Source: an uncultured Collinsella sp.
Lineage (GTDB): Bacteria > Actinomycetota > Coriobacteriia > Coriobacteriales > Coriobacteriaceae
Reading direction: 5' to 3'
Assembly: GCA_900541135.1 (NCBI GenBank)
Contig: UQIG01000025.1
Coordinates: forward strand, 1 to 33,168
DNA length: 33,168 bases
The translations under genes were made by a program, and so were the position numbers. Every line of letters begins with the position of its first letter. Within the stretch, counting starts at the first letter, position 1. Shown here in pieces: positions 1 to 8,418 of this stretch. The notes under the pieces were generated by a model, which saw only the letters and a list, made by a program, of their open reading frames with translations, searched no databases and was not told the origin of the DNA.

Positions 1-2065
1 CCATGGCGCTTGCCGTGGTGGTCTCGCCGTCCACGGGGAACTTGGCGACCATGGCCGAGCTTGGGGTGAGCTGCGTCTTGCCACCAAAGGGCATGAGCAC
101 GGTCGCGGCGCCGATGGTGGAGTCGAAGCGCTCGGAAAGGCCCTTGTTGGAAGCGACGTTGAGGTCGGTGACAAGCGAGGTCATGCGCTCGGCAAGCGTG
201 GTGCCGGCCCAGCTGGGCTGCCACACGCTGCGGGCGCATACGTGGGCGATCTGGTGCTTGGGCGCGCCGTTGGAGTTGAGGAACTCGCGGGATAGGTCGA
301 CGATGGCGACACCGTTCCAGGCCATGCGCATGCGCGGCTCGGCGGTAACCTCGGCGATAACGGTCGCCTCGAGGTTCTCCTCGGCGGCGTAGCCCATGAA
401 CTCCTCGACGTCACCGTCGGCGACGGCGCAGGCCATACGCTCCTGGGACTCGGAGATAGCGAGCTCGGTGCCGTCCAGGCCGTCGTACTTCTTGGTCACG
501 GTATCAAGGTCGACATACAGGCCGTCGGCAAGCTCGCCCACGGCGACCGAGACACCGCCGGCGCCAAAGTCGTTGCAGCGCTTGATCAGACGGCAGGCAT
601 TGCCGCGGCGGAACAGGCGCTGCAGCTTGCGCTCGACCGGGGCGTTGCCCTTCTGGACCTCGGCACCCGAGGTCTCGATGGACTCGGTGTTCTGGGTCTT
701 GGAGGAGCCGGTGGCGCCACCGATGCCATCGCGGCCGGTGCGGCCGCCCAGCAGGATGATCTTGTCGGTGGGGGCGGGGCACTCGCGACGAACGTGGTTT
801 GCCGGGGTAGCGCCCACGACGGCGCCAACCTCCATGCGCTTGGCCACGTAACCGGGGTGATAGAGTTCGTTGACCTGACCGGTGGCAAGGCCGATCTGGT
901 TGCCGTAGCTGGAGTAGCCGGCGGCAGCGGTGGTCACGAGCTTGCGCTGCGGCAGCTTGCCCTCGAGCGTCTCGGAAACCGGGACGGTGGGGTCGCCGGC
1001 ACCGGTGACGCGCATGGCCTGATACACATAGCTGCGGCCCGAGAGCGGGTCACGGATAGCGCCGCCCACGCAGGTGGCGGCACCGCCGAAGGGCTCGATC
1101 TCGGTCGGGTGGTTGTGGGTCTCGTTCTTAAAGAGGAACAGCCAGTCCTGGTCCTCGCCATCGACATCGACCTTCACCTTGACGGTGCAGGCGTTGATCT
1201 CCTCGGACTCATCGACATCGGTCATTACGCCGGTCTTCTTAAGGTACTTAGCGCCGATGGTGCCCATGTCCATGAGGCAGACGGGCTTGGCGTCGCGGCC
1301 GAGTTCGTGGCGCATCTCCATGTAGCGGTCGAAGGCCTGCTGCACCACGGCGTCGTCGATCGTCACGTCATCCAGGACGGTGCCGAAGGTGGTGTGGCGG
1401 CAGTGGTCGGACCAATAGGTGTCGATCACGCGGATCTCGGTGATGGTGGGGTCGCGGTCCTCATCGCGGAAGTACTGCTGGCAGAAGGCGATGTCCGCCT
1501 CGTCCATGGCAAGGCCGCGATCGGCGATAAAGGCGGCAAGGCCGGCCTCGTCGAGCTTGCGGAAGCCGTCGAGCACCTCGACGGGCTGGGGCTCGGGAGT
1601 CTCCATGTACAGCGTCTCGGGCAGGTCGAGCGAGGCGATGCGCGCCTCGACGGGGTTCACCACGTAGTGCTTGATGGCATCGATGGCGGCTTCGTCCAGA
1701 GCGCCCGAGATCATATAGACCTTGGCGGAGCGCACGGCGGGGCGCTCGCCCTGGCTGATGAGCTGCACGCACTCTCTGGCGGAGTCGGCGCGCTGGTCAA
1801 ACTGGCCAGGCAGGAATTCGACGGCAAAGACGGCGCCATCGCTTGCGGGGAGTTCGTCGTAGGTCACATCGACCTGGGGCTCGCTAAAGACGGTCGGCAC
1901 GCAGGAGCGGAAAAGCTCCTCGTCGATGCCCTCGACGTCGTAGCGGTTGATGATCCTCAGGGCCTCGATGCCCTTGATGCCGAGAATTTCGGTCAGCTCG
2001 CCCTTGAGCTGCTGAGCCTCGACGTCGAACCCGGGTTTCTTCTCCACGTAGATACGAGAGACCAT
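1..2065 (-). CDS. purL: Phosphoribosylformylglycinamidine synthase, N-terminal 688 codons (partial)
   Basis: PurL uses glutamine and ATP to convert FGAR to FGAM in de novo purine synthesis in the cytoplasm. The minus frame is open without a stop from ATG 2065 to the window edge. It begins MVSRIYVEKKPGFDVEAQQ, as in the long single-chain PurL of streptococci and clostridia, normally about 1,240 residues. The ATP/FGAR-site motif NETHNHPTEIEPFGG starts at residue 314, followed by CVGGAIRDPLSGR. The frame leaves the window in FPVDGETTTASAM, so the rest of the second synthetase half and the glutaminase domain lie upstream of base 1. AGGAAGG and AGGA lie upstream of the ATG and support the start. 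The gene diverges from the antiporter at 2250. I see no purine riboswitch in the 184-bp gap. Confidence 0.95.
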   Translation of the reverse strand, partial: MVSRIYVEKKPGFDVEAQQLKGELTEILGIKGIEALRIINRYDVEGIDEELFRSCVPTVFSEPQVDVTYDELPASDGAVFAVEFLPGQFDQRADSARECVQLISQGERPAVRSAKVYMISGALDEAAIDAIKHYVVNPVEARIASLDLPETLYMETPEPQPVEVLDGFRKLDEAGLAAFIADRGLAMDEADIAFCQQYFRDEDRDPTITEIRVIDTYWSDHCRHTTFGTVLDDVTIDDAVVQQAFDRYMEMRHELGRDAKPVCLMDMGTIGAKYLKKTGVMTDVDESEEINACTVKVKVDVDGEDQDWLFLFKNETHNHPTEIEPFGGAATCVGGAIRDPLSGRSYVYQAMRVTGAGDPTVPVSETLEGKLPQRKLVTTAAAGYSSYGNQIGLATGQVNELYHPGYVAKRMEVGAVVGATPANHVRRECPAPTDKIILLGGRTGRDGIGGATGSSKTQNTESIETSGAEVQKGNAPVERKLQRLFRRGNACRLIKRCNDFGAGGVSVAVGELADGLYVDLDTVTKKYDGLDGTELAISESQERMACAVADGDVEEFMGYAAEENLEATVIAEVTAEPRMRMAWNGVAIVDLSREFLNSNGAPKHQIAHVCARSVWQPSWAGTTLAERMTSLVTDLNVASNKGLSERFDSTIGAATVLMPFGGKTQLTPSSAMVAKFPVDGETTTASAM

Positions 2066-2173
2066 TGGTTCCTGCCTTCCTGATCGGTTGGGCGTACGGT
2101 ACGGTATGCGGCAGCGGTCGGTTTACGGGACAAGCCTCGCGGTCGCCTTGAGCCACATGTTTGTAAACCTCAC

Positions 2174-2179
2174 TATGAT
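2174..2179 (+). promoter_or_regulatory. Possible -10 box for the antiporter gene
   Basis: TATGAT lies 70 bases before the antiporter ATG in the gap shared with divergent purL. The best -35 candidate, TTGAGC at 2148-2153, is 20 bases away, which is long. GTTTAC at 2121-2126 and GTAAAC at 2163-2168 form a widely spaced inverted repeat in the same gap, which could be chance. Weak evidence. Confidence 0.25.
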
Positions 2180-2249
2180 ACGACAGCTCGCGGCGCGTTG
2201 AGGACGGCGAGGGTGCTACAGTGAAGCGCAAACAAGAGAAAGGCATCAC

Positions 2250-3812
2250 ATGGCATTCGTTTCGCTCGCCATCATCGCACTCGTGGCCTTTGCGAGTCCT
2301 TTTATCGCCTCGGCGATTCCCGGAAAACCCGTTCCCGAGACGGTCTTTTTGCTCGTGCTCGGCGCGGTGCTGGGACCCCATATGCTCGGCGTCATCCATG
2401 TAGATGCCGAGGTCTCGCTTGTGTCCGAGCTGGGCCTGGCCTTCTTGTTCCTGCTTGCCGGCTTTGAGATCGACCCCAAGAGCATCACGGGCGTCGAGGG
2501 GCGCTACGGCTTGGCGACGTGGGTCGTCACGTTTGGTATCGCCTGGCTTGCCGTACGCTTTACCCCGTGGTTCTCGGTCAGTCATTTCGACGGTATCGCC
2601 GTGACGCTTGCCCTCACTTCGACGGCGCTCGGTACGCTCGTGCCCATCATGCGTGAGCGCTCGCTCACCGGCACGCGCGTGGGCGACTCGATTCTCGCGT
2701 ATGGCACTTGGGGTGAGCTCGGCCCTGTGCTTGCCATGTCGGTGCTGCTGTCTGCCCGCACCGGCATCCAAACGCTTGTGATCCTTGGCTTGCTTGCGGT
2801 GGTCTGCGTGTTGCTGGCCGTGGTCCCGAGCCGCTCCAAGCGCGTCGGCAGCCGCTTCTTTGCGTTTGTCGAGGAACGCGCCGATACCACGTCGCAGACC
2901 TTCGTGCGCCTGACGGTGCTCATCCTGGTCACGCTCGTGGCGTTCTCGGCTGTCTTTGATCTCGACATCGTGTTGGGTTCTTTTGCCGCCGGCTTTGTCT
3001 TGCGCTACATCATCCCCGAGGGCAACCATACGCTCGAGACCAAGCTCGATGGCCTGGCCTACGGCTTTTTGATTCCGGTATTCTTTACCGTATCGGGCGC
3101 AAAGATCGATCTGACGGCCGTGGCGTCGCGCCCGGGTCTGCTCGTGGGCTTTATCGTGGCGTTGTTGATTATTCGTGCCGTTCCCATTCTCATCTCTATG
3201 AGCATTTGTCCTGCGACGCGCGATGTGTCGGCGTATGGTCGCATTACCGTGGCCCTGTACTGCACCACGGCCCTGCCGATCATCGTTGCCGTGACAAGCG
3301 TTGCCGTCAACGCGGGCGCGCTGTCGCAAGATATTGCGTCGGTCATGGTTGCCGCCGGTGCCATCACGGTGTTCTTGATGCCGTTGCTCGCGCAGCTCTT
3401 CTACCGCGTGGTCGACGCCGCGCCGGTCGCCGCCGTGGCAGAAGTTGCCGAGCATCCATCCGATGCGCTCGACATCCTGCGCGCCCATCACGATTTGGCG
3501 AGCCTGCTCGCACGTGAGCACGAGCTGCTGACTTCGCATGGCCATGGTCGCGTATTCGAGGGCTTGCCTACGCTCGATACGATTGCCGAGCGTCTTTCCG
3601 CCGAGGCGGCGAGCGGCCATATCGATGCCCGTATTGTGGACGCGGCACATCTTCTTGCCGATAAGACCTATGGAGACGAGGTCGACCCGTCCGAGCTGAC
3701 TCCGCGCGAGCGTCGCCGCCTGGAGCGCGCCAAGCTCGCCGTGCGCGAATACCGCCGCCGCATGCTGGAGCTCTATGCAAGAGAAGAAGCCGAGGACGAC
3801 GACGGCAAATAA
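2250..3812 (+). CDS. CPA2-type monovalent cation:proton antiporter
   Basis: A predicted membrane antiporter of the Na+/H+ (Kef/NapA-like, CPA2) family that would exchange K+ or Na+ for protons. The first 390 or so residues are almost continuous hydrophobic segments (about 11-12 helices). They include the conserved early helix with LAFLFLLAGFEID near residue 65-77 and a later helix pair with FDLDIVLGSFAAGF. The last 130 residues are hydrophilic and helical, rich in charged residues, and presumably cytoplasmic. I do not recognise a TrkA-N/RCK nucleotide-binding fold there, so regulation differs from classical KefC. Total length is 520 residues. The start ATG 2250 is preceded by AGAAAGG. The gene stands alone, diverging from purL and followed by the hairpin repeats. 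Confidence 0.85.
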   Translation: MAFVSLAIIALVAFASPFIASAIPGKPVPETVFLLVLGAVLGPHMLGVIHVDAEVSLVSELGLAFLFLLAGFEIDPKSITGVEGRYGLATWVVTFGIAWLAVRFTPWFSVSHFDGIAVTLALTSTALGTLVPIMRERSLTGTRVGDSILAYGTWGELGPVLAMSVLLSARTGIQTLVILGLLAVVCVLLAVVPSRSKRVGSRFFAFVEERADTTSQTFVRLTVLILVTLVAFSAVFDLDIVLGSFAAGFVLRYIIPEGNHTLETKLDGLAYGFLIPVFFTVSGAKIDLTAVASRPGLLVGFIVALLIIRAVPILISMSICPATRDVSAYGRITVALYCTTALPIIVAVTSVAVNAGALSQDIASVMVAAGAITVFLMPLLAQLFYRVVDAAPVAAVAEVAEHPSDALDILRAHHDLASLLAREHELLTSHGHGRVFEGLPTLDTIAERLSAEAASGHIDARIVDAAHLLADKTYGDEVDPSELTPRERRRLERAKLAVREYRRRMLELYAREEAEDDDGK

Positions 3813-3818
3813 CGAGAT

Positions 3819-3835
3819 GCTTCCCTAGGGGAAGC
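3819..3835 (+). terminator. Short hairpin after the antiporter gene
   Basis: GCTTCCC at 3819-3825 pairs perfectly with GGGAAGC at 3829-3835 across a three-base loop, six bases after the stop codon. No T-run follows, so it may be a weak terminator or mRNA-end hairpin. Confidence 0.35.
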
Positions 3836-3861
3836 CGCGTCCCGCTTTAAAGACCCGAAAC

Positions 3862-4080
3862 GGGACGCAGTTTCCGGAACAAGGCCCTTTGGAAAGTGCA
3901 TCCCGGAATAGACGCTCAGAGCGGGACATAGTTTCCGCGAGAAGCCCGTTGCGGAAAGTGCACCCCATTCTGAGCCGAAAATCTGGGATGCAGTTTCCTT
4001 TTCGAACAGAAGAAGGCGCGCTGCCTGCTATTGATGCAGGCAGCGCGCCTCTTGCATAAAGCTCTGCTGAGGTTTGAAAT
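3862..4080 (+). repeat. Composite hairpin repeat, copy A (left edge of island)
   Basis: A run of related half-palindromes. GGGACGCAGTTTCC (3862-3875) faces GGAAAGTGCATCCC (3891-3904). GGGACATAGTTTCCGC (3923-3938) faces GCGGAAAGTGCACCCC (3951-3966). A single half, GGGATGCAGTTTCC, sits at 3985-3998. A 15-bp GC-rich hairpin at 4014-4050 and a tail ending in GAGGTTTGAAAT follow. The same series in the same order and orientation recurs at 10671-10859, about 6.78 kb away. The pattern resembles REP/BIME-type intergenic elements. This accounts for most of the gene-free stretch 3813-4237; the rest (4081-4221) is AT-rich and probably the fic promoter region, without a clear -35/-10 pair. Confidence 0.8.
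4014..4050 (+). terminator. Perfect 15-bp hairpin inside repeat copy A
   Basis: AGGCGCGCTGCCTGC (4014-4028) pairs with its exact complement at 4036-4050 around loop TATTGAT. It could terminate transcription from the antiporter side. No strong T-run follows (CTTGCATAAA), so termination is uncertain. The copy B counterpart has one C-A mismatch. Confidence 0.5.
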
Positions 4081-4237
4081 TAGCTCGTTATCTATGTAAA
4101 TAAGGAAACCTTAATTCCCAATACTTCAAATTCTGAAATTAGACAATGCATTTCTTGAGTCTTAATTGCAAATATCGGATTAATTCGAAATAATGAAAGA
4201 CGATTAAGCTATTTGATTTCAAAGGAGTGATGAAGCG

Positions 4238-5479
4238 ATGGCGTACAAGACGCTCGAAAAACTCTTTTATGCAGATTCAAGCTCCGATCGTTATGCTTGC
4301 CATGACGAGCTGCTGCACGAGCGCCTTACTGCCGACGGCACGGTGCGGACTGGAATTCACCTTGAGCATGGTGAACTGTTCGCTTGTGTTCCTTTGAACT
4401 TGTCCGTTGCTAGCGAGCGGATCCTCAGAAAAGAGCGAAAGATTTCCAACCTGTGGAATAGCTTGCCTTATGTGGCTTTGGGGGCCTCGATTCGTTCGCT
4501 GGTGCTTGAGGAGGTTGTTTTCAGCAACGAGATGGAGGGTGTGCACAGCACGCGGCGCCAGATTGAAGCGGCGCTGGAGTCTGCGGAGGATGCTGCGGCC
4601 GAACTTTGCGGTGCCGCCGAAAAGGAGCACACTCCTTTTATTGAATTCGCTCGCCTCTACCTTCAGCTGGTGGATGGTTCAAGTCGTCCCGGCAAACCCG
4701 AGGATATCCGCGAGATTTTCGATGCCGTCACTAAGGGCGTGCTTGACCCGAAGGACCGTCCGGATGGCAAGATGTTCCGTTTGGGTCCCGTTGTGATTGA
4801 GAACAGTCGGGGCAAGATTCTCCATCAGGGTGTTTCCTCGGAGCCCGAAATCATTGACCTCCTTGGCAAGATGATAGAGTTGAGCAATCGCGAAGATGTC
4901 CCAAGCCTCTATGCAGCCTCAATCTGCCATTTTCTCTTTGAGTATATTCACCCCTTCTATGACGGTAACGGGAGAACGGGGAGATATCTTCTCGCGTTGA
5001 GCCTGAACGAGACATTGTCGCAGCCTACGGTGTTGTCGCTCTCCAGGACGATTGCTGAGAATAAAACCGCATATTACAAGGCGTTTGACGTGGTGGAGAG
5101 GCCCCTTAACGGTAGCGAGGCTACTCCGTTTGTTGCAATGATTCTTGATTTGGTCGAGCAAGCGCAAGATGCCGTTCTGAGCGATTTGGCCGAAAAGCGC
5201 GTACAACTCGATGATCTCAAGCGGGCGATCGATGAGCTCGACGATACGTTTACCGAAAGGGCAAAAGATATTCTGTTTTATGCGGCACAGATGCATATCT
5301 TCGGTGCCTTTGGCGAATCTACGCTTGATGGTGTGTCGGGCTATCTCGATGTGAAAAAACCGACAGCGAGTAGGTCATTGTCGAGCCTAATCGCTGCCGG
5401 ATATTTAGAAAAGGTGTCCGCAAGGCCGCTCGTGTGCAAGATGACGGTGGCGGGACTTAATCTGCTCGGGCTAGAGTGA
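4238..5479 (+). CDS. Fic/DOC-family protein (probable AMP-transferase)
   Basis: Fic proteins usually transfer AMP from ATP to a hydroxyl side chain of a target protein. The catalytic motif HPFYDGNGRTGR lies at residues 238-249, a full match to HxFx(D/E)GNGRxxR. Residues 96-101 read SNEMEG, matching the inhibitory-helix signature (S/T)xxxE(G/N). It lies N-terminal to the Fic core, which makes this an autoinhibited class II Fic. The N-terminal 80 residues resemble the Fic/DOC N-terminal extension, and residues about 350-413 look like a winged-helix DNA-binding tail. AAGGAG at 4222-4227 sits 10 bases before ATG 4238. No antitoxin gene is adjacent, as expected when inhibition is built in. It converges on the island operon and is less GC-rich than the flanking core genes. 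Target unknown. Confidence 0.9.
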   Translation: MAYKTLEKLFYADSSSDRYACHDELLHERLTADGTVRTGIHLEHGELFACVPLNLSVASERILRKERKISNLWNSLPYVALGASIRSLVLEEVVFSNEMEGVHSTRRQIEAALESAEDAAAELCGAAEKEHTPFIEFARLYLQLVDGSSRPGKPEDIREIFDAVTKGVLDPKDRPDGKMFRLGPVVIENSRGKILHQGVSSEPEIIDLLGKMIELSNREDVPSLYAASICHFLFEYIHPFYDGNGRTGRYLLALSLNETLSQPTVLSLSRTIAENKTAYYKAFDVVERPLNGSEATPFVAMILDLVEQAQDAVLSDLAEKRVQLDDLKRAIDELDDTFTERAKDILFYAAQMHIFGAFGESTLDGVSGYLDVKKPTASRSLSSLIAAGYLEKVSARPLVCKMTVAGLNLLGLE

Positions 5480-5606
5480 ATATCGGTTATCAGACAAATG
5501 AACACTCCGAGCGCTTGCCCGCCATTCCTCCATGGTGTGAAATCGCTCTTATCCCATTGAGGCGCCTTTGAGGTCGCCAATGGACTGTTGCGGCAAGCGG
5601 TGAAAG

Positions 5607-7088
5607 CTATGATTCAATTTCGTTTGACACGTACGCCAGGAGTTCATCGTCTAAGGCCTTCAGAGAGTTCTTGATTTCCCGCCTGCGCTCGCGAGCCTGT
5701 TCGATTTTTGCATCACATTCTCGTTTTGCCTTGAATTCGAACGGGCTGAAAAAGGAACGTCTGCTCTTAAGCTCTCGAAGTTCGTTCCCCAGCCGGTCAA
5801 ATTCATCTTCGAGCGCTTGTTTTTGCGTCTTTTTAACAGGATTATCTAACCAGTATTTGGCTTGGAGCTCTGCTTCTTTTTCAGCGCGCTCACGTTCCTT
5901 CTTCTTCTCGGGGTCGTATTCGTCACGCTTTGCCATGTCCTTTTCTAACTGTTCTCTCCGAAGCTGCTTTGCCTCATCGCTAAGGAAAAAGCCGTCGTTT
6001 GTTATTTGTTCGCTGGAGTGTCCGTAGTATCCGTAGTATCGGCGATTTGTTCGAACTTTGATACATAGCTCCTCGAGACTGCACAATATGCCCCAGCATC
6101 TTAAGAGCATCTCGTCTGTGGCAGTACCTTGTTTAGTGACTTTATTGTCAAAGAGGTCGATAGCTAAGCGAGCCGCTTTTATGCAACTATCGTACGCATC
6201 TATGCATAGATCAAAAGCTTCTTTTTCGTTGTCATAGTCGAAATCATCTGTCGCGTAGTAATCAAATACACGGACCTTGTTCCACCGTTCCGACCATGTG
6301 GAGCAGCCGTTGACCGCAGACTTTAGGATCGTGATTGCAGCATTGTAATACATTGATGAAATGTTGCGCGCTGCAAGACCGGAAAGGTCTTCGGTAAGGG
6401 CGCCGAGGAGATCTTCGATATTCTCGGGTATCTCGGCACTCTCCCCCTGCTCTTTGCTGAGCCTCTTTACGGCAGCCGTTTGTAATTCGCACACGGCCTC
6501 TATATTTTTCCATTGGAGTTCACGCGACTGTAGGTGACGAATGAGCCCCGATTGAATTAACTCTAGATTCTTCGCATTCGGTAGATTTGCAAGTTCCTGG
6601 CAGAAATAGTCTATCTCAGAGTTTGCGATAGCTCGCAAATGCTCAATGAAACCTATCGCTATGTTTAGCGCGGTGTTTATCTCATCAAAATCTGATGGGG
6701 CTCGATTTAGCAGCTTTAGCATATTAATGCATGCTGCATTTGATTCCGACAAGCGATCGCTGACAAACGTGAGCTGCCAGTCTATCGCTTTTGCCTTTAT
6801 TGACCATGCCTCGGCGTTCTTAAGATCAATCTCGAGGGCCATGGAGGCATATTTCTCAGCATCAGCGTTGTTACCGGCTTTTTGAGCGGTTCTGGCCAAG
6901 GCGAGATATCGATCGACATCTTCAGTGCGGTCTGTTTTCACTGTGCCTTCGACTTGGACAACACCTTCGACCATCATTTTCTTTGCGGTTTCAAGCGTAT
7001 ATTTCATTCCACAGCTTTGACAGACGAAAAAGTCTCCATCCTTGATAATCTCTGTGCTACCGCAGAGCTCGCATTGTAGCGCTTTCAT
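5607..7088 (-). CDS. Zinc-ribbon / TPR / coiled-coil protein, last gene of the island operon
   Basis: Function unknown. The N-terminus carries a zinc ribbon with Cys6-x2-Cys9 and Cys23-x2-Cys26, followed by a KYTLETAKKMMVEG-type segment. A TPR-like helical repeat (residues about 57-100, including NADAEKYASMALEIDLKNAEAW) comes next. The middle is helical, and the C-terminal 130 residues are strongly charged and predicted coiled coil. There is no signal peptide or membrane helix, so it is cytoplasmic. Its ATG at 7088 overlaps the end of the TIR-like gene by four bases, implying translational coupling and a shared job. Codon use is AT-rich compared with the flanking core genes. The same ribbon-plus-TPR design is common in Firmicutes and actinobacteria in varied contexts, so a scaffold or adaptor role is only a guess. 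Confidence 0.8.
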   Translation of the reverse strand: MKALQCELCGSTEIIKDGDFFVCQSCGMKYTLETAKKMMVEGVVQVEGTVKTDRTEDVDRYLALARTAQKAGNNADAEKYASMALEIDLKNAEAWSIKAKAIDWQLTFVSDRLSESNAACINMLKLLNRAPSDFDEINTALNIAIGFIEHLRAIANSEIDYFCQELANLPNAKNLELIQSGLIRHLQSRELQWKNIEAVCELQTAAVKRLSKEQGESAEIPENIEDLLGALTEDLSGLAARNISSMYYNAAITILKSAVNGCSTWSERWNKVRVFDYYATDDFDYDNEKEAFDLCIDAYDSCIKAARLAIDLFDNKVTKQGTATDEMLLRCWGILCSLEELCIKVRTNRRYYGYYGHSSEQITNDGFFLSDEAKQLRREQLEKDMAKRDEYDPEKKKERERAEKEAELQAKYWLDNPVKKTQKQALEDEFDRLGNELRELKSRRSFFSPFEFKAKRECDAKIEQARERRREIKNSLKALDDELLAYVSNEIES

Positions 7089-7744
7089 TTCGATTGCTCC
7101 ATTTCATACCCCTTGCTGTTCATTTCCCGTATTAGTTTCTGCTTTATCTCAAAAACGTCTTCCTTGTAAGGGAGATATAAGATGCCGTTTATATCGGACG
7201 GTTTTTCTATTGGTGGGTCGGCTTCTTTGAGAAGGATCGCGGTCCTAGACCTGCCGAATTTCATCAGTAACATCCCAAGCTCCAAAACTACGTTCTGGCG
7301 AGCTCTTGGCTGCGGTCGATCCTGTTTATTCTTTGGATAGCCTATATCGTCCGGGGTCATAAGTACTATCCCGAAATTAGCGCAAGGGATGTATTCCATT
7401 AGTTGTTCGATTACTGTTCGGCCCCCTATAGGCTGATTATCGAGAAAAATAGGCTCTAGATTTAACTCTTCGAGAAGACGTTGGAGTTGGTTTCGTGCGG
7501 TTTTATCGTGGCCGTAAACAACGAAAACTTTGTTGTTTGGTTCATCAATGATTTCATCTTCGATGGCTTTTCGGACCTGATCAGCGTTATTTCCTTGACA
7601 AAAGAAGCCGCCGCTGTCGTAGACATATACGGCTGTTCCACTCTCGAGCTTTATTCGATAGCCAATAGTTTTGTATCTCCGGGTCGTTTTTACTGGAATT
7701 TCTTTTGAAATAAGAAGCGAGATTAATTTATCCTTATCGATCAT
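7085..7744 (-). CDS. TIR-like nucleotide-binding protein (CAP12/Pycsar-effector type)
   Basis: Residues about 72-190 match the TIR-like fold of bacterial CBASS/Pycsar effectors (PF10137 type): KVFVVYGHD (72-80), the GGRTVIEQ loop near 108-115, VLMTPDDIG (127-135) and RARQNVVLELG (147-157). The glutamate in VLELG (E155) is where NAD-cleaving TIRs of this group carry their catalytic Glu. Members degrade NAD+ when triggered, causing growth arrest or death. The N-terminal 65 residues form a separate small domain (YRIKLESGTAVYVYDSGGFF then CQGNNADQVRKAIED). It resembles the TBP-like N-terminal domain of RNase HIII and could bind nucleic acid or another ligand; this is a tentative reading. Length is 219 residues. 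Start ATG 7744 overlaps the previous stop (TAATG). No cyclase gene is nearby. Confidence 0.85.
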   Translation of the reverse strand: MIDKDKLISLLISKEIPVKTTRRYKTIGYRIKLESGTAVYVYDSGGFFCQGNNADQVRKAIEDEIIDEPNNKVFVVYGHDKTARNQLQRLLEELNLEPIFLDNQPIGGRTVIEQLMEYIPCANFGIVLMTPDDIGYPKNKQDRPQPRARQNVVLELGMLLMKFGRSRTAILLKEADPPIEKPSDINGILYLPYKEDVFEIKQKLIREMNSKGYEMEQSK

Positions 7745-8418
7745 TAGCTGTCCTTGCTTGCTTTAACCAGTGCTGCTCTTTGCCTTATCAACGAAGTCAT
7801 GCGCAATATTTTCGAGTTCGCGCCTTCGATATCGTTTGATTCGATTGATTGCGATAGATCACGAAGTGCGCTCGATATTTCCTCTTCAACTTGAGCGCTT
7901 GCTTCACAACTGGCGGGGTCGGCAAGGCTTGAAGTTTCCAAGAGGCTGGTCATTGATGCACGCAACTCTGAAGGTGATTCATCTAGAAGCAGTCTTAGCT
8001 GAAGTTCAAGGTTCTGCATGGATTGCGATTTGCTTGAAATTTGGTTTTCAATGGTAGATGCGTGAGATTCGGAAGCGCCTGTTGCGAAGAGCGTGGCTGT
8101 CGCAGCGCTTGCTAGCAGAAAACTGAGAATTGGAATTGCTGGAAGCGCCTCTGTTTTTAACGCGGACCCTAGTATGCCTAGCAACAATTGGACTGCAAAC
8201 GATACGCCAATAACAAGTATCTTTGAGATACCAAATATCTTAAGATTCTTTTGGGGTCCAAATAACAAGGTTGAAACCACCAGGGCGAGCATGACCAAAG
8301 AGAATGCGCTCTCAATCCAAAAAGTGGTTGAGGGTCCAAATAAAAGTATTGTCACGCTTTCGATAGCTATGAAGAGGGCTACGGGGATTGCTGCAATATA
8401 TGCCTGTGTGTTCTTCAT
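7744..8418 (-). CDS. Four-helix membrane protein with cytoplasmic helical tail
   Basis: Not a family I recognise. The 224-residue product has four predicted membrane helices at about 8-28, 34-54, 63-85 and 93-113. A hydrophilic tail of about 110 residues follows, rich in Ser, Glu and Leu and probably helical or coiled coil. I chose ATG 8418 over an upstream in-frame ATG at 8481. GGAGG lies just before 8418, and the stop of the SPFH gene overlaps this ATG by one base (TAATG). The stop overlaps the TIR-like start in the same way. The position between an SPFH protein and a TIR-like effector suggests a membrane anchor, sensor or pore partner. That is inference from gene order. Confidence 0.75.
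   Translation of the reverse strand: MKNTQAYIAAIPVALFIAIESVTILLFGPSTTFWIESAFSLVMLALVVSTLLFGPQKNLKIFGISKILVIGVSFAVQLLLGILGSALKTEALPAIPILSFLLASAATATLFATGASESHASTIENQISSKSQSMQNLELQLRLLLDESPSELRASMTSLLETSSLADPASCEASAQVEEEISSALRDLSQSIESNDIEGANSKILRMTSLIRQRAALVKASKDS

Noticed and set aside
794..2083. 429-codon plus-strand open frame inside purL
   Set aside because: Antisense to the conserved PurL frame; no plausible protein.
2066..2249. Purine riboswitch before purL
   Set aside because: No conserved purine-aptamer junction or loop sequences seen on the minus strand.
1884..3650. 588-codon minus-strand open frame across the purL start and antiporter gene
   Set aside because: Overlaps both real genes, and its translation is Arg/His/Gln-rich without family features.
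3862..4080. CRISPR array
   Set aside because: Repeats alternate in orientation and form hairpins; there are no regular unique spacers or cas genes.
4238..5479. Fic gene as half of a Fic/antitoxin pair
   Set aside because: No small antitoxin ORF next to it, and the inhibitory helix is inside the protein.
5554..5590. Bidirectional terminator between the fic gene and the operon
   Set aside because: Only an imperfect CCATTG...CAATGG stem with a bulge and no T-run; too weak to list.
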